In this document: piece after piece, positions 1-8,553 of the stretch
How positions within the stretch are numbered: the first letter of the stretch is position 1
Layout of the letters: every line of letters begins with the position of its first letter
Source: Candidatus Pacearchaeota archaeon
Lineage (GTDB): Archaea; Nanobdellota; Nanobdellia; Pacearchaeales; GW2011-AR1
Reading direction: 5' to 3'
Length of the DNA stretch: 20,730 nt
Assembly: GCA_017609045.1 (NCBI GenBank)
Contig: JAFCES010000003.1
Span: 1 to 20,730, forward strand
Position numbers and translations under genes: made by a program
Notes under the pieces: generated by a model
What the model was told of the DNA's origin: nothing
What the model saw: only the letters and a program-made list of their open reading frames with translations
Database searches by the model: none

Positions 1-101
1 ACAGGCCTCTTTTTTCCTTCCAACAATTTCCTCAATTCAGCTTCCGTAATTATCTCCACAGTATTCCTTTTTACCAACTCCAGCCTCTTCTCTATATCCA
101 T
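1..101 (-). CDS. tyrS: Tyrosyl-tRNA synthetase, N-terminal fragment (runs off the window)
   Basis: Only the first 33 codons are present, starting at the ATG at 101-99 on the minus strand. They begin MDIEKRLELVKRNT and continue with VEIITEAELRKLLEGKKRP. This matches the opening of archaeal-type TyrRS, which reads 'KRNT.EII.E.EL...' just ahead of the Rossmann-fold core; the HIGH-like motif would lie beyond the window edge. The enzyme charges tRNA-Tyr in the cytoplasm. The gene is divergent from the OB-fold gene at 147, with 45 bp between the two start codons and an AT-rich promoter element midway. No Shine-Dalgarno sequence is visible, so the transcript is probably leaderless. The identification rests on a short segment and on my memory of the family. 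Confidence 0.72.
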   Translation of the reverse strand, partial: MDIEKRLELVKRNTVEIITEAELRKLLEGKKRP

Positions 102-118
102 AAAAAAAACAGAAAAAC

Positions 119-130
119 TTAATTATTAAA
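119..130. promoter_or_regulatory. Shared divergent TATA-like element
   Basis: The near-symmetric AT tract TTAATTATTAA lies exactly midway between two divergent start codons, at 101 (minus) and 147 (plus), and its centre at 124 is 23 nt from each. Archaeal leaderless promoters usually place the TATA box about 25 nt before the start, so one element may serve both genes. Confidence 0.5.
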
Positions 131-146
131 CCTTTCTCTTCAATAA

Positions 147-479
147 ATGGCACAAAAGACCTTAAAGTTTTCTCTTGCTATATCTTTTCTTGGCATTTTA
201 CTGCTTTTGTTAATTTCAAATCTTCTCACAAAAGAAGTAAAAATTCAGGAAATTAACGAAAACTGGCTCAACAGAAACGTAAAAGTCCTGTGCAAGGTAA
301 CAGAAGAAAAAAACTACCAAAAATTCTGTATCTTAACTTGTCAGGATAAAACAGGAAAAATCAAAATTAATTTCTCTAAAAATCTAAACCTAATTAACAA
401 AACCTTGATTATTGAAGGGAAAATTGTAAGATATAAAGGAGAATTGGAAATTCAAGCTCACGAAATAAAAGAAAAATAA
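147..479 (+). CDS. Membrane-anchored OB-fold protein
   Basis: The 110-residue protein has a hydrophobic segment at about residues 9-27 (LAISFLGILLLLLISNLL), preceded by Lys residues, so it is an N-terminal membrane anchor. The remaining ~80 residues alternate beta-strand-like stretches (NVKVLCKVTEE, KIKINFSKN, LIIEGKIVRYKGELEIQA) in the pattern of an OB fold of the tRNA_anti/RPA-like type that binds nucleic acid or oligonucleotides. The last strand, 'G.I..Y.GELEI.A..I', is characteristic of such domains. The gene sits 1 nt upstream of the TctA-family gene at 481, so the two are very likely co-transcribed. It appears leaderless, with a TATA-like element about 23 nt upstream. Which side of the membrane the OB domain faces cannot be read from the sequence, and its ligand is unknown. 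Confidence 0.7.
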   Translation: MAQKTLKFSLAISFLGILLLLLISNLLTKEVKIQEINENWLNRNVKVLCKVTEEKNYQKFCILTCQDKTGKIKINFSKNLNLINKTLIIEGKIVRYKGELEIQAHEIKEK

Positions 480-480
480 A

Positions 481-1689
481 ATGTTAGTTGAGATCCTTGC
501 TTTAATATTTGGTATCATCGCAGGAACAATAACTGGATTGGTTCCTGGAATTCATGTCAATCTAATAGCAGTTTTTTTACTTTCGATATCTCCTTTGTTT
601 CTCCCATATTTCTCTCCAATTGTATTGGTAGTTTTTATTGTAGCAATGGCAACCTGCCATTCCTTTTTGGATTTTCTTCCAAGCATCTTCTTAGGAGCTC
701 CTGATGAAGATACTGGATTATCTATCTTACCTGGACACAAACTCTTAAACAAAGGTAGAGGATATGAAGCTACTATCTACACTTTATATGGTAGTTGTAT
801 AGGAATAATAATTATTCTTCTCTCTACACCTTTCTTCCTCTTTATCTTACCAAAACTCTATACATACATAAAAACAGCCATGTTCTTTATACTTGTTACA
901 GCTTCTTTTTACCTCATCTTGAAAGAGAAAAAATCAAAACCTCTCGCATTCATAATTTTCTTGCTTTCTGGTTTTCTTGGAATAGCAAGTTTAAACTTGC
1001 CTATTAAAAACTCTCTTCTTCCTTTACTCACTGGTTTATTCGGCGCTTCTTCTTTATTAACAAGCATAATAAAAAAACAGAAAATACCAAGACAGAAAAT
1101 AAGAAGTTTAAGAAAAATAAAAATAACAAAACAAGAAATAAAAAACTCTTCTATAGCAGCATTTTTGTCAGCTCCTCTTTGTACTTTTCTTCCTTCTCTT
1201 GGCTCTTCACAAGCAGCAGTCATAGGTTCTGATATTACTGGAGAAACTAACAAAAAACAATTTCTCGTTCTTCTCGGCTCTATTAATACTACAGTATCTG
1301 GTCTTGCTTTCATAACTCTCTACTCAATAAAAGCAACAAGAACAGGAGCAGCTCTAGCAGTAAATAAAGTTTTAAGCTCTCTGGAGTTTAGCCATCTTCT
1401 TTTAATTCTCGCAGCTATTTTATTCTCTGGCTTAACTGCCTTTTTCCTCACTATCTACATAAGTAAATTTGTCGCAAGAAAAATTTCTTTAATCAGCTAT
1501 CAAAAACTTTCTATAATTATTCTTAGTTTTTTAGCTATAATTTCTATAGTTTTCTCAGGCTTTCTCGGTCTACTTGTCTTTCTTATCTCAGCTTCTACTG
1601 GTCTGGCTGCTATCTCTGCAGGTATAAGAAGAACACATTTAATGGGAGCACTAATGGTTCCAACTATCTTACTTTACTTCCCTTTTTAA
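481..1689 (+). CDS. TctA-family (COG1784-like) polytopic membrane protein
   Basis: The 402-residue protein is hydrophobic almost throughout, with roughly ten membrane segments. The N-terminus (EILALIFGIIAGTITGLVPGIH) carries the 'G...G..PGiH' signature of the archaeal TctA-like family. Bacterial TctA is the large permease of tripartite tricarboxylate transporters; the archaeal branch has no known substrate and lacks linked TctB and TctC genes, as here. A second conserved-looking loop, PSLGSSQAAVIGSDITG (about residues 239-255), resembles the family's repeated half. The start ATG follows the OB-fold gene's stop by 1 nt, implying one operon. The family call is reasonable; the transport function is inferred from homology only. 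Confidence 0.72.
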   Translation: MLVEILALIFGIIAGTITGLVPGIHVNLIAVFLLSISPLFLPYFSPIVLVVFIVAMATCHSFLDFLPSIFLGAPDEDTGLSILPGHKLLNKGRGYEATIYTLYGSCIGIIIILLSTPFFLFILPKLYTYIKTAMFFILVTASFYLILKEKKSKPLAFIIFLLSGFLGIASLNLPIKNSLLPLLTGLFGASSLLTSIIKKQKIPRQKIRSLRKIKITKQEIKNSSIAAFLSAPLCTFLPSLGSSQAAVIGSDITGETNKKQFLVLLGSINTTVSGLAFITLYSIKATRTGAALAVNKVLSSLEFSHLLLILAAILFSGLTAFFLTIYISKFVARKISLISYQKLSIIILSFLAIISIVFSGFLGLLVFLISASTGLAAISAGIRRTHLMGALMVPTILLYFPF

Positions 1690-1721
1690 AAACCTATAAA
1701 TCTCACTCAAACCACCAACAT

Positions 1722-1853
1722 ATGAATGTCTCTAACAACTTATCAAAAACATAAATAAATTTAGACAAACTTCCCCTAAACGAATATCAAGACTGTGTAA
1801 CTGAGCTCTTATCTGGAAAAGAACCAGCTCTAAAACCTAATCCTTCTCACTAG
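1722..1853 (+). pseudogene. Possible interrupted small gene (one in-frame stop)
   Basis: A reading frame opens at the ATG at 1722, hits TAA at 1752, then stays open for 32 more codons to TAG at 1851. The downstream part reads LDKLPLNEYQDCVTELLSGK, which looks coding in composition. A TATA-like CCTATAAA at 1693-1700 lies about 25 nt before the ATG, as for leaderless genes in this window. The tail overlaps the 3' end of the convergent gene at 1837. It may be a decayed gene, a read-through product or chance; I cannot assign a family. Confidence 0.3.
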
Positions 1854-2166
1854 TCCACTTAGAAATTAACATTAAAGCTAAAACTGCAACTATAGTAATA
1901 GCAATAGCAGATAAATACTCTAAATAAATTTCCTTCCCTGCTAAACCAAGTTTTTCTATAAAAATACTAATAGACTTCTGAATAGGCTGTCTCCAGCTTA
2001 AAGCAATTAAAAAAGCAAAAGCAGCTGTAATCGCTGTTACAGAATGCTTTTTAAATTCTCTTTTAAATCTTAAGGCAGAAGTCTTTGTTTTTTCATAAAC
2101 TCTTTGCCTCAGTCTCTTTCTTACTTCAGCTTCTACAACTTTTTCTTCTCTCTTACTCAAACCCAT
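1837..2166 (-). CDS. Small two-TM membrane protein (DUF5654-like?) at end of PolD operon
   Basis: The 109-residue protein starts MGLSKREEKVVEAEVRKRL. It has a basic, probably helical first third, then two hydrophobic segments at about residues 43-60 (VTAITAAFAFLIALSW, followed by RQPIQ) and 82-103 (LEYLSAIAITIVAVLALMLI), and a short charged tail. The 'TA..AAFAF..ALsWr..I' pattern recalls the archaeal family of unknown function DUF5654; I offer that from memory only. Its ATG lies inside the end of the DP2 gene (10-nt overlap), so it is translationally coupled to the polymerase large subunit. No function can be assigned. Membrane tethering of replication is a guess suggested only by the overlap. 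Confidence 0.6.
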   Translation of the reverse strand: MGLSKREEKVVEAEVRKRLRQRVYEKTKTSALRFKREFKKHSVTAITAAFAFLIALSWRQPIQKSISIFIEKLGLAGKEIYLEYLSAIAITIVAVLALMLISKWTSEKD

Positions 2167-5100
2167 TTTTCCAAAGCTTCTTGCTTTTCCTTCTCCCTAC
2201 CAAAAATACTCTCTATATAACTTTTCGTCAGTTCAAGGCTTTGTTTAATATAAGGAGGAACATCAAATTTCTCTGCAAGCTGTATAGCTGGTTCTAAATA
2301 TTTAACAATAGAACCTTCTGAGATAGTAAAAATAATGTTTCCCCCACACTTTAAACATTTTCCGGTTAAAGGTGGTCTCCTATATTTTTCATTGCACTTA
2401 CTACATCTAAACACTTGTTGAGAAAATTTCCTGAGATTTCCTCTTATGTCTCTAATAAAATGTCTATCTATAATAAGTCTGGCAACATCTTCCATATCTA
2501 CTGCTCTAATAAGTTCTGCAATTCTCATCTGCCCATTAACTTTTTCCTGCATACTCACCAATTTTTTATAACTTGAACACAAAACACCAGAGTTTATGTC
2601 AGACACTTCATAGTCATACCACAAATCCCTAAACTCTTGTTTTCCGACTCTGTCTCTTACCTGGTTTATCCTAATACTATAAGGCTGTTTTTTCTCCTTA
2701 GCTGCCCTATACAGATCTAAAGGCAGCTCCCTCTCAATATCAAGATCAAAAATCATATCATCTACTTCTCCTGCCTTAATTCTTGCATTTAAAACAAGAG
2801 GCGCATCTTGTGTACCTCCCCTATGTGCAGGCAGATATTTTTTTGAAAAATTTATCAACATGTCAAGAAGCAACATAATAGCTGCCTCATCACCATCACA
2901 ATCCCTTCTCATTGCAGCATGAATATAAGGAGAAGTGAGAAGCGCCTGAGTTTTAGAAAAACCAATTATCCTTCCTACTACAGAGGCACAATTATGTGGA
3001 GCAATACAAGCAACTAAATGCCCTATCAAATCCTCCTTGCTCCTTATACTATAAAAACTCTTTAACCCATAAAATTTTAAAAGTAGCACATCAATAAAAT
3101 TTGCGACTCGTGAAAAAACCTCATCAGCTCTTTCATCTGGGCTTTCGGGACAAGCTGGTAAAATAATATCATGAGGTAAAATTTCAAGTATCTGCTCCTC
3201 ATTTTCTAACTCTTTTCCGTAGATATCTCTCTCATAACCCAATTCCCTCAACTTCTCTACAGAAACAAAAATCTCTCTTGGTTTAAAATGAGTTATGGGC
3301 ATCTCAGTAGCATCAAATCTAATAGTGCCATCTTTATTTACAGTTAAATTAAAAATACTTCTTAATATTCCTTTGGCTAGATTTTCAGGTATATGTTCTT
3401 CATTACTAGTTCCCCTCACCCCCTTAATCAACATAGGTATTTCATCTGGCAACAAATTAAGTCTCTTAACTGCTTGCTTAAAATACTCCTTAATATCTAT
3501 TCTTCTAGTCATAAAACTCTGCCCTACTGAATGCCCCGGACATTTTTCAGAAAAAAACTTTTGTTTACACTCAGGACAGTAATGCATCTTAACCGTTTCT
3601 TTCCCACACCGCTCGCATCTGAAATATATAGTCTCTCTCTTACACTTCTCACAATAATAAATAGGAAAATCTGCTTTTACACTTCCAACCTCGCAAGCCT
3701 CATTAACGCTCCTTAATCTGCCTCCTTCATATCCAACAGGAAACAAAACATTTGGACTTCCAACCAGTTTTCTTACTTTAGCTTTCTCAGGCCTTCCCAT
3801 TCTTGCTCCAATAAAAGTTCCTGCCTTATCTCTAATCTCAAAATTAGACAAAGAATTGATAATTTCAAGAACATCTTTTTTTCCATTCAAAACCTTAACT
3901 TCTTCTATAATTTTTTCTATCTCTTCTTCTAAATTTCTAGCTTTTCCTAAACAATTTATTCCAATATTTATTAGAAGAGCTTTACTATTTTCCTGACTGA
4001 TTAAAACATTCTCCGTAACAACCTCATGCTCCACTCCAAGTAATTCTAAAGCTCTCTTTCCTTTCTCAAACCTTTCCTGTTCTGTTTTATTCCATGGTAG
4101 AATTATTTTTTTATCAACTCTTGAATGAGCAAGCCAGTCAAGCAAGCTCAAACAATCCTCATAAGAAATCTGACTCCAATAATAAACATATTTTGGATAT
4201 AAAGGTAAATTAAATTTTGTTGAAAGAGATAAAGCCTCTTCTAAACTAACCTCATATATATTATCTATCTCAACTCCCTCTCCTCTTTTATTCTCTTCTT
4301 CTTTCAGCTCTTGAAACCATTCTTGTTCAGTATATCCGGCAGGCATTAAAATATGGTTTCTGTTAGCAAAATCACCATAAGGAATAAGCAAATCTCCAAG
4401 ATAAATTATTTCTTCTACAGAATTATACAAACCTCTTGCCTCCTCTATGCTTTCAATTTTTTTAACACTTCCATTTTTTAATTTAATTATAGGTCCTTCA
4501 ATACTATTACAACTCCCTACTACACATCCTTTCGTAGGCAGCTCTATTTTTATTTGTGTACCTATTGCAATAAAACCACCAAGAATTCCCATTGTAGCAG
4601 GGTGTAAAGCTAAACAACTGTATCCAGTATTTCTTGCCCTTCCATATCTCAATCTGAAAGCTCCACTTCTAGAAGGGTGACCTAAAACCGGTCTTCCAGC
4701 AACTAAATCTTTTATATAAACTGCTGTTTCCTTTTTTTTCTTTTGCTCATGTTTTAGTCTATCCTGTAACTCAACAAACTTTTCAAGAAAATCCCAAGCA
4801 GATAACTTGAACCCTTTTTCTCTCAAAGATTTTATCATTTTCAAAATTTTTGGAGCTTTCTGTGCAAGACCTTCCCCTATAATCAAACAAACTCCACTTC
4901 TAATGAAATTTGTTTCTATCCTCCCCAAATCCTTATAGTTACTTACCTCCCTATTCTCACTCGGATCGCCATTCACTTGTATAGGTAGATTTTTCGCAAG
5001 ATACCCTATCTCTTCCTCAGTAGGAAGATACTGTAAATTTGTGATTCTTTCATGATAATCATAAAGCTCTGTCACAGTCCTCTTCACCTCCTCTTCACTA

Positions 5101-5636
5101 GGATCATATTTTGAGTAGCCAAAAATTTCTCTTAAATAATCTATAATGACAAGAGAAAAAGCAGCGCTTGTACCTCCTGCACTTCTGATTGGTCCAGAAA
5201 AATAAACAACAAAATAATCTTTCCCTTCTTTTGTTTTTTGTAATTTTAGCTGAGTAAACCCTTCTATAGGACTTGAGACTACCCCGAGAGTAATATAAGC
5301 GAAAGCTGTTCTTATTCCTGCATCTATTGCTTCTAACAAATTATGAAACTTGCAAAATTTTTCCTTAGCAGTTTCCTCAGCTATTTTCAAACAGATAGCA
5401 GGATTTAAACTTCCATACTCTTTCTCTAACTGCAGGATTCTTTTTACAAGTAAAGGATTGTTCAGTTGAGGATAAACAGTAGAGACTAGACCTGCAACTC
5501 TTTCAGCTAAACTTGTCGCAAGAGGAACCTCCACTTTACTTAAAGGGTCCATTCCCTTTTCCCTTGCTTGTCCAGCTACATCATAGCAAACCTTAACTTT
5601 TCTTTCCAGCTCTTTAAAATATTCATTTATTTTCAT
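2157..5636 (-). CDS. polC: DNA polymerase D large catalytic subunit DP2
   Basis: DP2 is the polymerizing subunit of PolD, the archaeal replicase. The 1159-residue length suits an intein-free DP2. The N-terminus (KINEYFKELERKVKVCYDVA) and the segment YFSGPIRSAGGTSAAFSLV are family hallmarks. The catalytic double-psi beta-barrel motif is at residues 910-917 (RRDCDGDE), followed by the HRGGTQDAPLVLN block. Cysteine clusters that should bind zinc are at about 662-700 (CEKC, CERC, CPEC) and 1075-1100 (CSKC, CLKCG). The C-terminal QEALEKWV fits a PCNA-interacting PIP box (Q..L..aromatic). The known metal-binding triad in this motif is N-C-D-G-D; here the Asn position is Asp912. The gene starts 30 nt after the DP1 stop and overlaps the next small gene, so it is in one operon with cdc6 and DP1. 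Confidence 0.97.
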   Translation of the reverse strand: MKINEYFKELERKVKVCYDVAGQAREKGMDPLSKVEVPLATSLAERVAGLVSTVYPQLNNPLLVKRILQLEKEYGSLNPAICLKIAEETAKEKFCKFHNLLEAIDAGIRTAFAYITLGVVSSPIEGFTQLKLQKTKEGKDYFVVYFSGPIRSAGGTSAAFSLVIIDYLREIFGYSKYDPSEEEVKRTVTELYDYHERITNLQYLPTEEEIGYLAKNLPIQVNGDPSENREVSNYKDLGRIETNFIRSGVCLIIGEGLAQKAPKILKMIKSLREKGFKLSAWDFLEKFVELQDRLKHEQKKKKETAVYIKDLVAGRPVLGHPSRSGAFRLRYGRARNTGYSCLALHPATMGILGGFIAIGTQIKIELPTKGCVVGSCNSIEGPIIKLKNGSVKKIESIEEARGLYNSVEEIIYLGDLLIPYGDFANRNHILMPAGYTEQEWFQELKEEENKRGEGVEIDNIYEVSLEEALSLSTKFNLPLYPKYVYYWSQISYEDCLSLLDWLAHSRVDKKIILPWNKTEQERFEKGKRALELLGVEHEVVTENVLISQENSKALLINIGINCLGKARNLEEEIEKIIEEVKVLNGKKDVLEIINSLSNFEIRDKAGTFIGARMGRPEKAKVRKLVGSPNVLFPVGYEGGRLRSVNEACEVGSVKADFPIYYCEKCKRETIYFRCERCGKETVKMHYCPECKQKFFSEKCPGHSVGQSFMTRRIDIKEYFKQAVKRLNLLPDEIPMLIKGVRGTSNEEHIPENLAKGILRSIFNLTVNKDGTIRFDATEMPITHFKPREIFVSVEKLRELGYERDIYGKELENEEQILEILPHDIILPACPESPDERADEVFSRVANFIDVLLLKFYGLKSFYSIRSKEDLIGHLVACIAPHNCASVVGRIIGFSKTQALLTSPYIHAAMRRDCDGDEAAIMLLLDMLINFSKKYLPAHRGGTQDAPLVLNARIKAGEVDDMIFDLDIERELPLDLYRAAKEKKQPYSIRINQVRDRVGKQEFRDLWYDYEVSDINSGVLCSSYKKLVSMQEKVNGQMRIAELIRAVDMEDVARLIIDRHFIRDIRGNLRKFSQQVFRCSKCNEKYRRPPLTGKCLKCGGNIIFTISEGSIVKYLEPAIQLAEKFDVPPYIKQSLELTKSYIESIFGREKEKQEALEKWV

Positions 5637-5666
5637 TCTAATTTCCTGCTAAATTTATTCCTATAA

Positions 5667-7250
5667 TCATTTTCCAGAAAAATCCATAATTTTTATTTCT
5701 CTTGTCTTAAGATTAAAAATTGGTACTTTACAAGGCTCTGGATTATTCCCTACTTTTTCTTCAAATGGAGTGATAGACTGCCAGCAGCTTGAACATATAA
5801 TAAGAACATTATTATAAGTATCTATATCAGGTCTGTGAAAATCAGCTGTGTTTATTATGTCTGGCACTTCTCTAATCATTAAATTATCAAACTCTTCAGT
5901 AGGAATATAAGTAACAGCTGAATGCATAGAAGCCAGATGCCTTCTTTTCAACATTTCTCTAACTACCTTACTAGGATTATCATGTGCTTTTCCAAGCCTC
6001 AAGCTTTCAATCTCATTGACATAAGAATTCATACTTGCACCATGATACATCAATATCCTCACACCCCTCTTCCCGCTATTAGAAATTTCAATAACAGCAG
6101 GATTACTAACAAAAATTACATTTTCCAACTCATAAAGAGAAGAAGCATACTCCTTTCCTATTGCTGGTTGGGGTTCAGCTACTCTCACAGCATCATGCTG
6201 TCCAGGACAAATAATTATTCTAATATCTTTCCTTATCATTCTCAAATAATCAGCTAATTTTTCATATTGCTTCTTAATATCTTTTATATTTAGAAGCTCT
6301 TCTTGACCAGGAAAAATCCCTACACCATCTATACTATCTCCTGTGATAAGTAGATATTTTACTTTTCTCGCCTCCTGTCTCTGTTTATCATCGCCTATTT
6401 CTCCATTCAACCATCTTATGAATTTCAAAAAATTACTCTCAAGAAAATTAACAGAGCCAACATGTATGTCAGAAATAAAAGCTACTCTTTCATCTCTATC
6501 TATTCTGCTCTTCTCCTGTAAAAAAACATCTGGATAAATAATATTGTTAGCAAAAACAACCTCCTTATTCCCAAAACCCTTAATTCCAATGATATCATCA
6601 ACTAAAATCTCTTTAGCTTTTTCATAAACCTCTGCTTTATTCTTATTTACAAGAACAGTAATTCTACCAGTCAAATCTTCTACTTCTAATAAAACATTTT
6701 TGTTCTTTGTAATTCTCTTATTAAAAACTATAGCAACAATTCCTACAGACTGTCTCTGACCACTAATTTTACTAATAGAAATTAGATTATCCAACTCTTT
6801 TCTTTCTTGTAAAAGTAGTTTCATCTCATCATATCTGCTCCTAAAATACTTAACAAAATCTTCAACATCGACTTTTTTTGTTAAATTAGCTAAAGAATAA
6901 ATAATTTTTAGATGGTTTAATTTTAGCTCTCTCTCCTGCTGCCTCTCTCTCTTATCTAATTTCTCCTTTATAACCTTTTTCTTTTCCGTAAATATCTCTC
7001 TTGAAATTTCTAAGGATAATCCAAGATTAATTTTCAATTTATCAATAATTCTTTTATCTCCTAATAATTCTTGAATCCTATCTACATTGTTTGTAAAAAA
7101 AGATTTTGTTATGATCTTTTCTTTCAAATTAGAAATTTTATCTATTATCTCCTTAGCTGTTTTATCATCAAACTCTTTAAGTAGATCAAGTGTAGCCTTA
7201 TCTAGTAAAATCCCTTTTTCTATACAAAACTTCAAAATCTCTTGGGTCAT
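5667..7250 (-). CDS. polB: DNA polymerase D small subunit DP1 (3'-5' exonuclease subunit)
   Basis: I choose the ATG at 7250 (527 residues); the frame also opens at a TTG two codons earlier. The order is an N-terminal helical region, an OB fold (about residues 165-245) and a calcineurin-like phosphoesterase domain (about 255-525). Phosphoesterase motifs, numbered from this ATG, are D261/H263 (SDIHVGS), D305 (TGDSIDG), GQHD at 350-353, H403 (MYHG) and ADFH at 469-472. Archaeal DP1 carries the proofreading exonuclease and holds DP2. Compared with the superfamily consensus, GNHD reads GQHD and GHxH reads ADFH, so one metal-ligand His is replaced by Asp. It lies 9 nt after the cdc6 stop with no clear Shine-Dalgarno sequence, implying translational coupling. 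Confidence 0.95.
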   Translation of the reverse strand: MTQEILKFCIEKGILLDKATLDLLKEFDDKTAKEIIDKISNLKEKIITKSFFTNNVDRIQELLGDKRIIDKLKINLGLSLEISREIFTEKKKVIKEKLDKRERQQERELKLNHLKIIYSLANLTKKVDVEDFVKYFRSRYDEMKLLLQERKELDNLISISKISGQRQSVGIVAIVFNKRITKNKNVLLEVEDLTGRITVLVNKNKAEVYEKAKEILVDDIIGIKGFGNKEVVFANNIIYPDVFLQEKSRIDRDERVAFISDIHVGSVNFLESNFLKFIRWLNGEIGDDKQRQEARKVKYLLITGDSIDGVGIFPGQEELLNIKDIKKQYEKLADYLRMIRKDIRIIICPGQHDAVRVAEPQPAIGKEYASSLYELENVIFVSNPAVIEISNSGKRGVRILMYHGASMNSYVNEIESLRLGKAHDNPSKVVREMLKRRHLASMHSAVTYIPTEEFDNLMIREVPDIINTADFHRPDIDTYNNVLIICSSCWQSITPFEEKVGNNPEPCKVPIFNLKTREIKIMDFSGK

Positions 7251-7259
7251 TTTCAAATT

Positions 7260-8465
7260 TCAAAGATCTAAACTCTCATGTAAAATAGTATTTATTTTTC
7301 CCAAAATTTTACCTGGTATCGACAGTTTAATCTCTCTAGTTCTTCCATGTCTTCCTTTACTTACAACTCTCGCGTTAATTAATCCTAACATATCTATCTC
7401 AGCTATAATATCAGAGATTCTTCTTTGAGTTAAAATTTCAGTCCTTGTTTTTTCACAAAGATTATGATACACATTATAAACCTCTCCTGTGAAAATTTTA
7501 TCCTTATTTTCTCTACTCAAGTTAATAATAGAGAGAAGAGTTAACTGGAACTGCTTAGGAGCAGCCTCAACAACATCTATAATCTTATCCCTATCCATTT
7601 TTTCATTAGCTTTATCTACATGTTCTATCTTAACCTTCTTTTCCTCTTTTCTCTCTGCTAACTCACCAGCTATTCTCAAAAGATCGAGCGCTCTTCTTGC
7701 ATCCCCATGTTCTCTAGCTGCATAAGCTGCACATTTGGCTATAACTCCTTCCTCTAAAACTCCTTTCTTGAAAGCTTTATCAGCTCTCTTTTTCAATATA
7801 TCCTGCAATTGAAGAGCATTATAAGGAGGAAAAACAATCTCCTCCTCACTCAGAGAACTTCTTACTCTCGGATCAATATTCTGTAAAAAACTCAAATCAT
7901 TGCTTATTCCTACTAAACTTATTTGGCTTCTGCTCAACTCTGAATTTAGCCTAGTTAAATTATAAAGAAAGCCGTCAGAAATTTTTTTAACAGCTTGGTC
8001 AATCTCATCTAAAATCAAAATAAATAATTGTTTCTCTCCTTCTACAATATCTATAAATCTATTATAAACTTGTTCGGTAGGTAAACCAGTAGCAGGAATG
8101 CTGCCCCCTAATTTTCTAATCAACTCAGCCAAAATCCTATACTCTGTATCAGATACTTTTCTCAACTTACAGTTTAAGTATTTTATTTTTAAAGGTAAAT
8201 TAGTTTTTTTAGCTCTTTTTAATATCTCTTCCATCACAAACTGGCAAGTTAATGTTTTTCCTGTCCCGGTTTGACCATAAACAAATAAATTACTCACTCT
8301 ATCACCTCTTAAAACAGGAGCTAAAATACCAGCTATCTGCTCTATCTGTTTATCTCTATGAGGTATAGTTTTAGGAGAATAAGAAGTTTGTAAAATAAAT
8401 TTATTCTCAAATAGGCTGCTTTTAGAGAAAGAGTCAAAAATTCTATCAAGTCTAGCAACCATCAT
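7260..8465 (-). CDS. cdc6: Orc1/Cdc6 replication initiator
   Basis: This is an AAA+ protein that binds origin DNA and loads MCM. Numbered from the ATG at 8465 (401 residues), Walker A is GQTGTGKT (64-71), Walker B is LILDEID (~150-156), sensor 1 is GISND (~187-191), the arginine-finger region is DPRVRSSL (~198-205), and sensor 2 lies in GDARRALDLLRIAG. A C-terminal winged helix (about 305-395) contains the TEILTQRRISDIIAEIDMLG helices. The frame can be extended to a GTG at 8471, but that GTG overlaps the strong Shine-Dalgarno AGGAGGTGA. The ATG at 8465 (5 nt after GGAGG) or 8462 is therefore the real start. The gene heads the cdc6-DP1-DP2 operon and is flanked upstream by the candidate origin. 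Confidence 0.96.
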   Translation of the reverse strand: MMVARLDRIFDSFSKSSLFENKFILQTSYSPKTIPHRDKQIEQIAGILAPVLRGDRVSNLFVYGQTGTGKTLTCQFVMEEILKRAKKTNLPLKIKYLNCKLRKVSDTEYRILAELIRKLGGSIPATGLPTEQVYNRFIDIVEGEKQLFILILDEIDQAVKKISDGFLYNLTRLNSELSRSQISLVGISNDLSFLQNIDPRVRSSLSEEEIVFPPYNALQLQDILKKRADKAFKKGVLEEGVIAKCAAYAAREHGDARRALDLLRIAGELAERKEEKKVKIEHVDKANEKMDRDKIIDVVEAAPKQFQLTLLSIINLSRENKDKIFTGEVYNVYHNLCEKTRTEILTQRRISDIIAEIDMLGLINARVVSKGRHGRTREIKLSIPGKILGKINTILHESLDL

Positions 8466-8467
8466 AT

Positions 8468-8476
8468 TCACCTCCT
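8468..8476 (-). promoter_or_regulatory. Strong Shine-Dalgarno site of cdc6
   Basis: AGGAGGTGA on the minus strand is complementary to the 3' end of 16S rRNA. It places the start 5 nt away at the ATG at 8465 and rules out the overlapping GTG at 8471. It is one of the few strong SD sites in a window of mostly leaderless genes. Confidence 0.8.
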
Positions 8477-8523
8477 AACCCTTAAACCTCTTTAAAATTC
8501 ATATCTAAATCTTAATTCTATTT

Positions 8524-8532
8524 TTTATAAAG
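8524..8532 (-). promoter_or_regulatory. Probable TATA box of the cdc6-polD operon
   Basis: CTTTATAAA on the minus strand lies about 63 nt before the cdc6 ATG. That would give a leader of roughly 35-40 nt, long enough to hold the observed Shine-Dalgarno site. It lies just outside the inverted ORB-like element at 8554, so initiator binding could affect the operon's own transcription (inference). Confidence 0.45.
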
Positions 8533-8553
8533 ATTTATGTCTTATAAAATATA

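Noticed and set aside
909..1313. Long minus-strand frame opposite the TctA-like gene
   Set aside because: It is the antisense shadow of a hydrophobic coding sequence; the sense protein has clear family features.
2157..5636. Intein in DP2, common at the catalytic motif in other archaea
   Set aside because: The catalytic block RRDCDGDE to HRGGTQDAP is continuous with normal spacing and no intein-type splice motifs.
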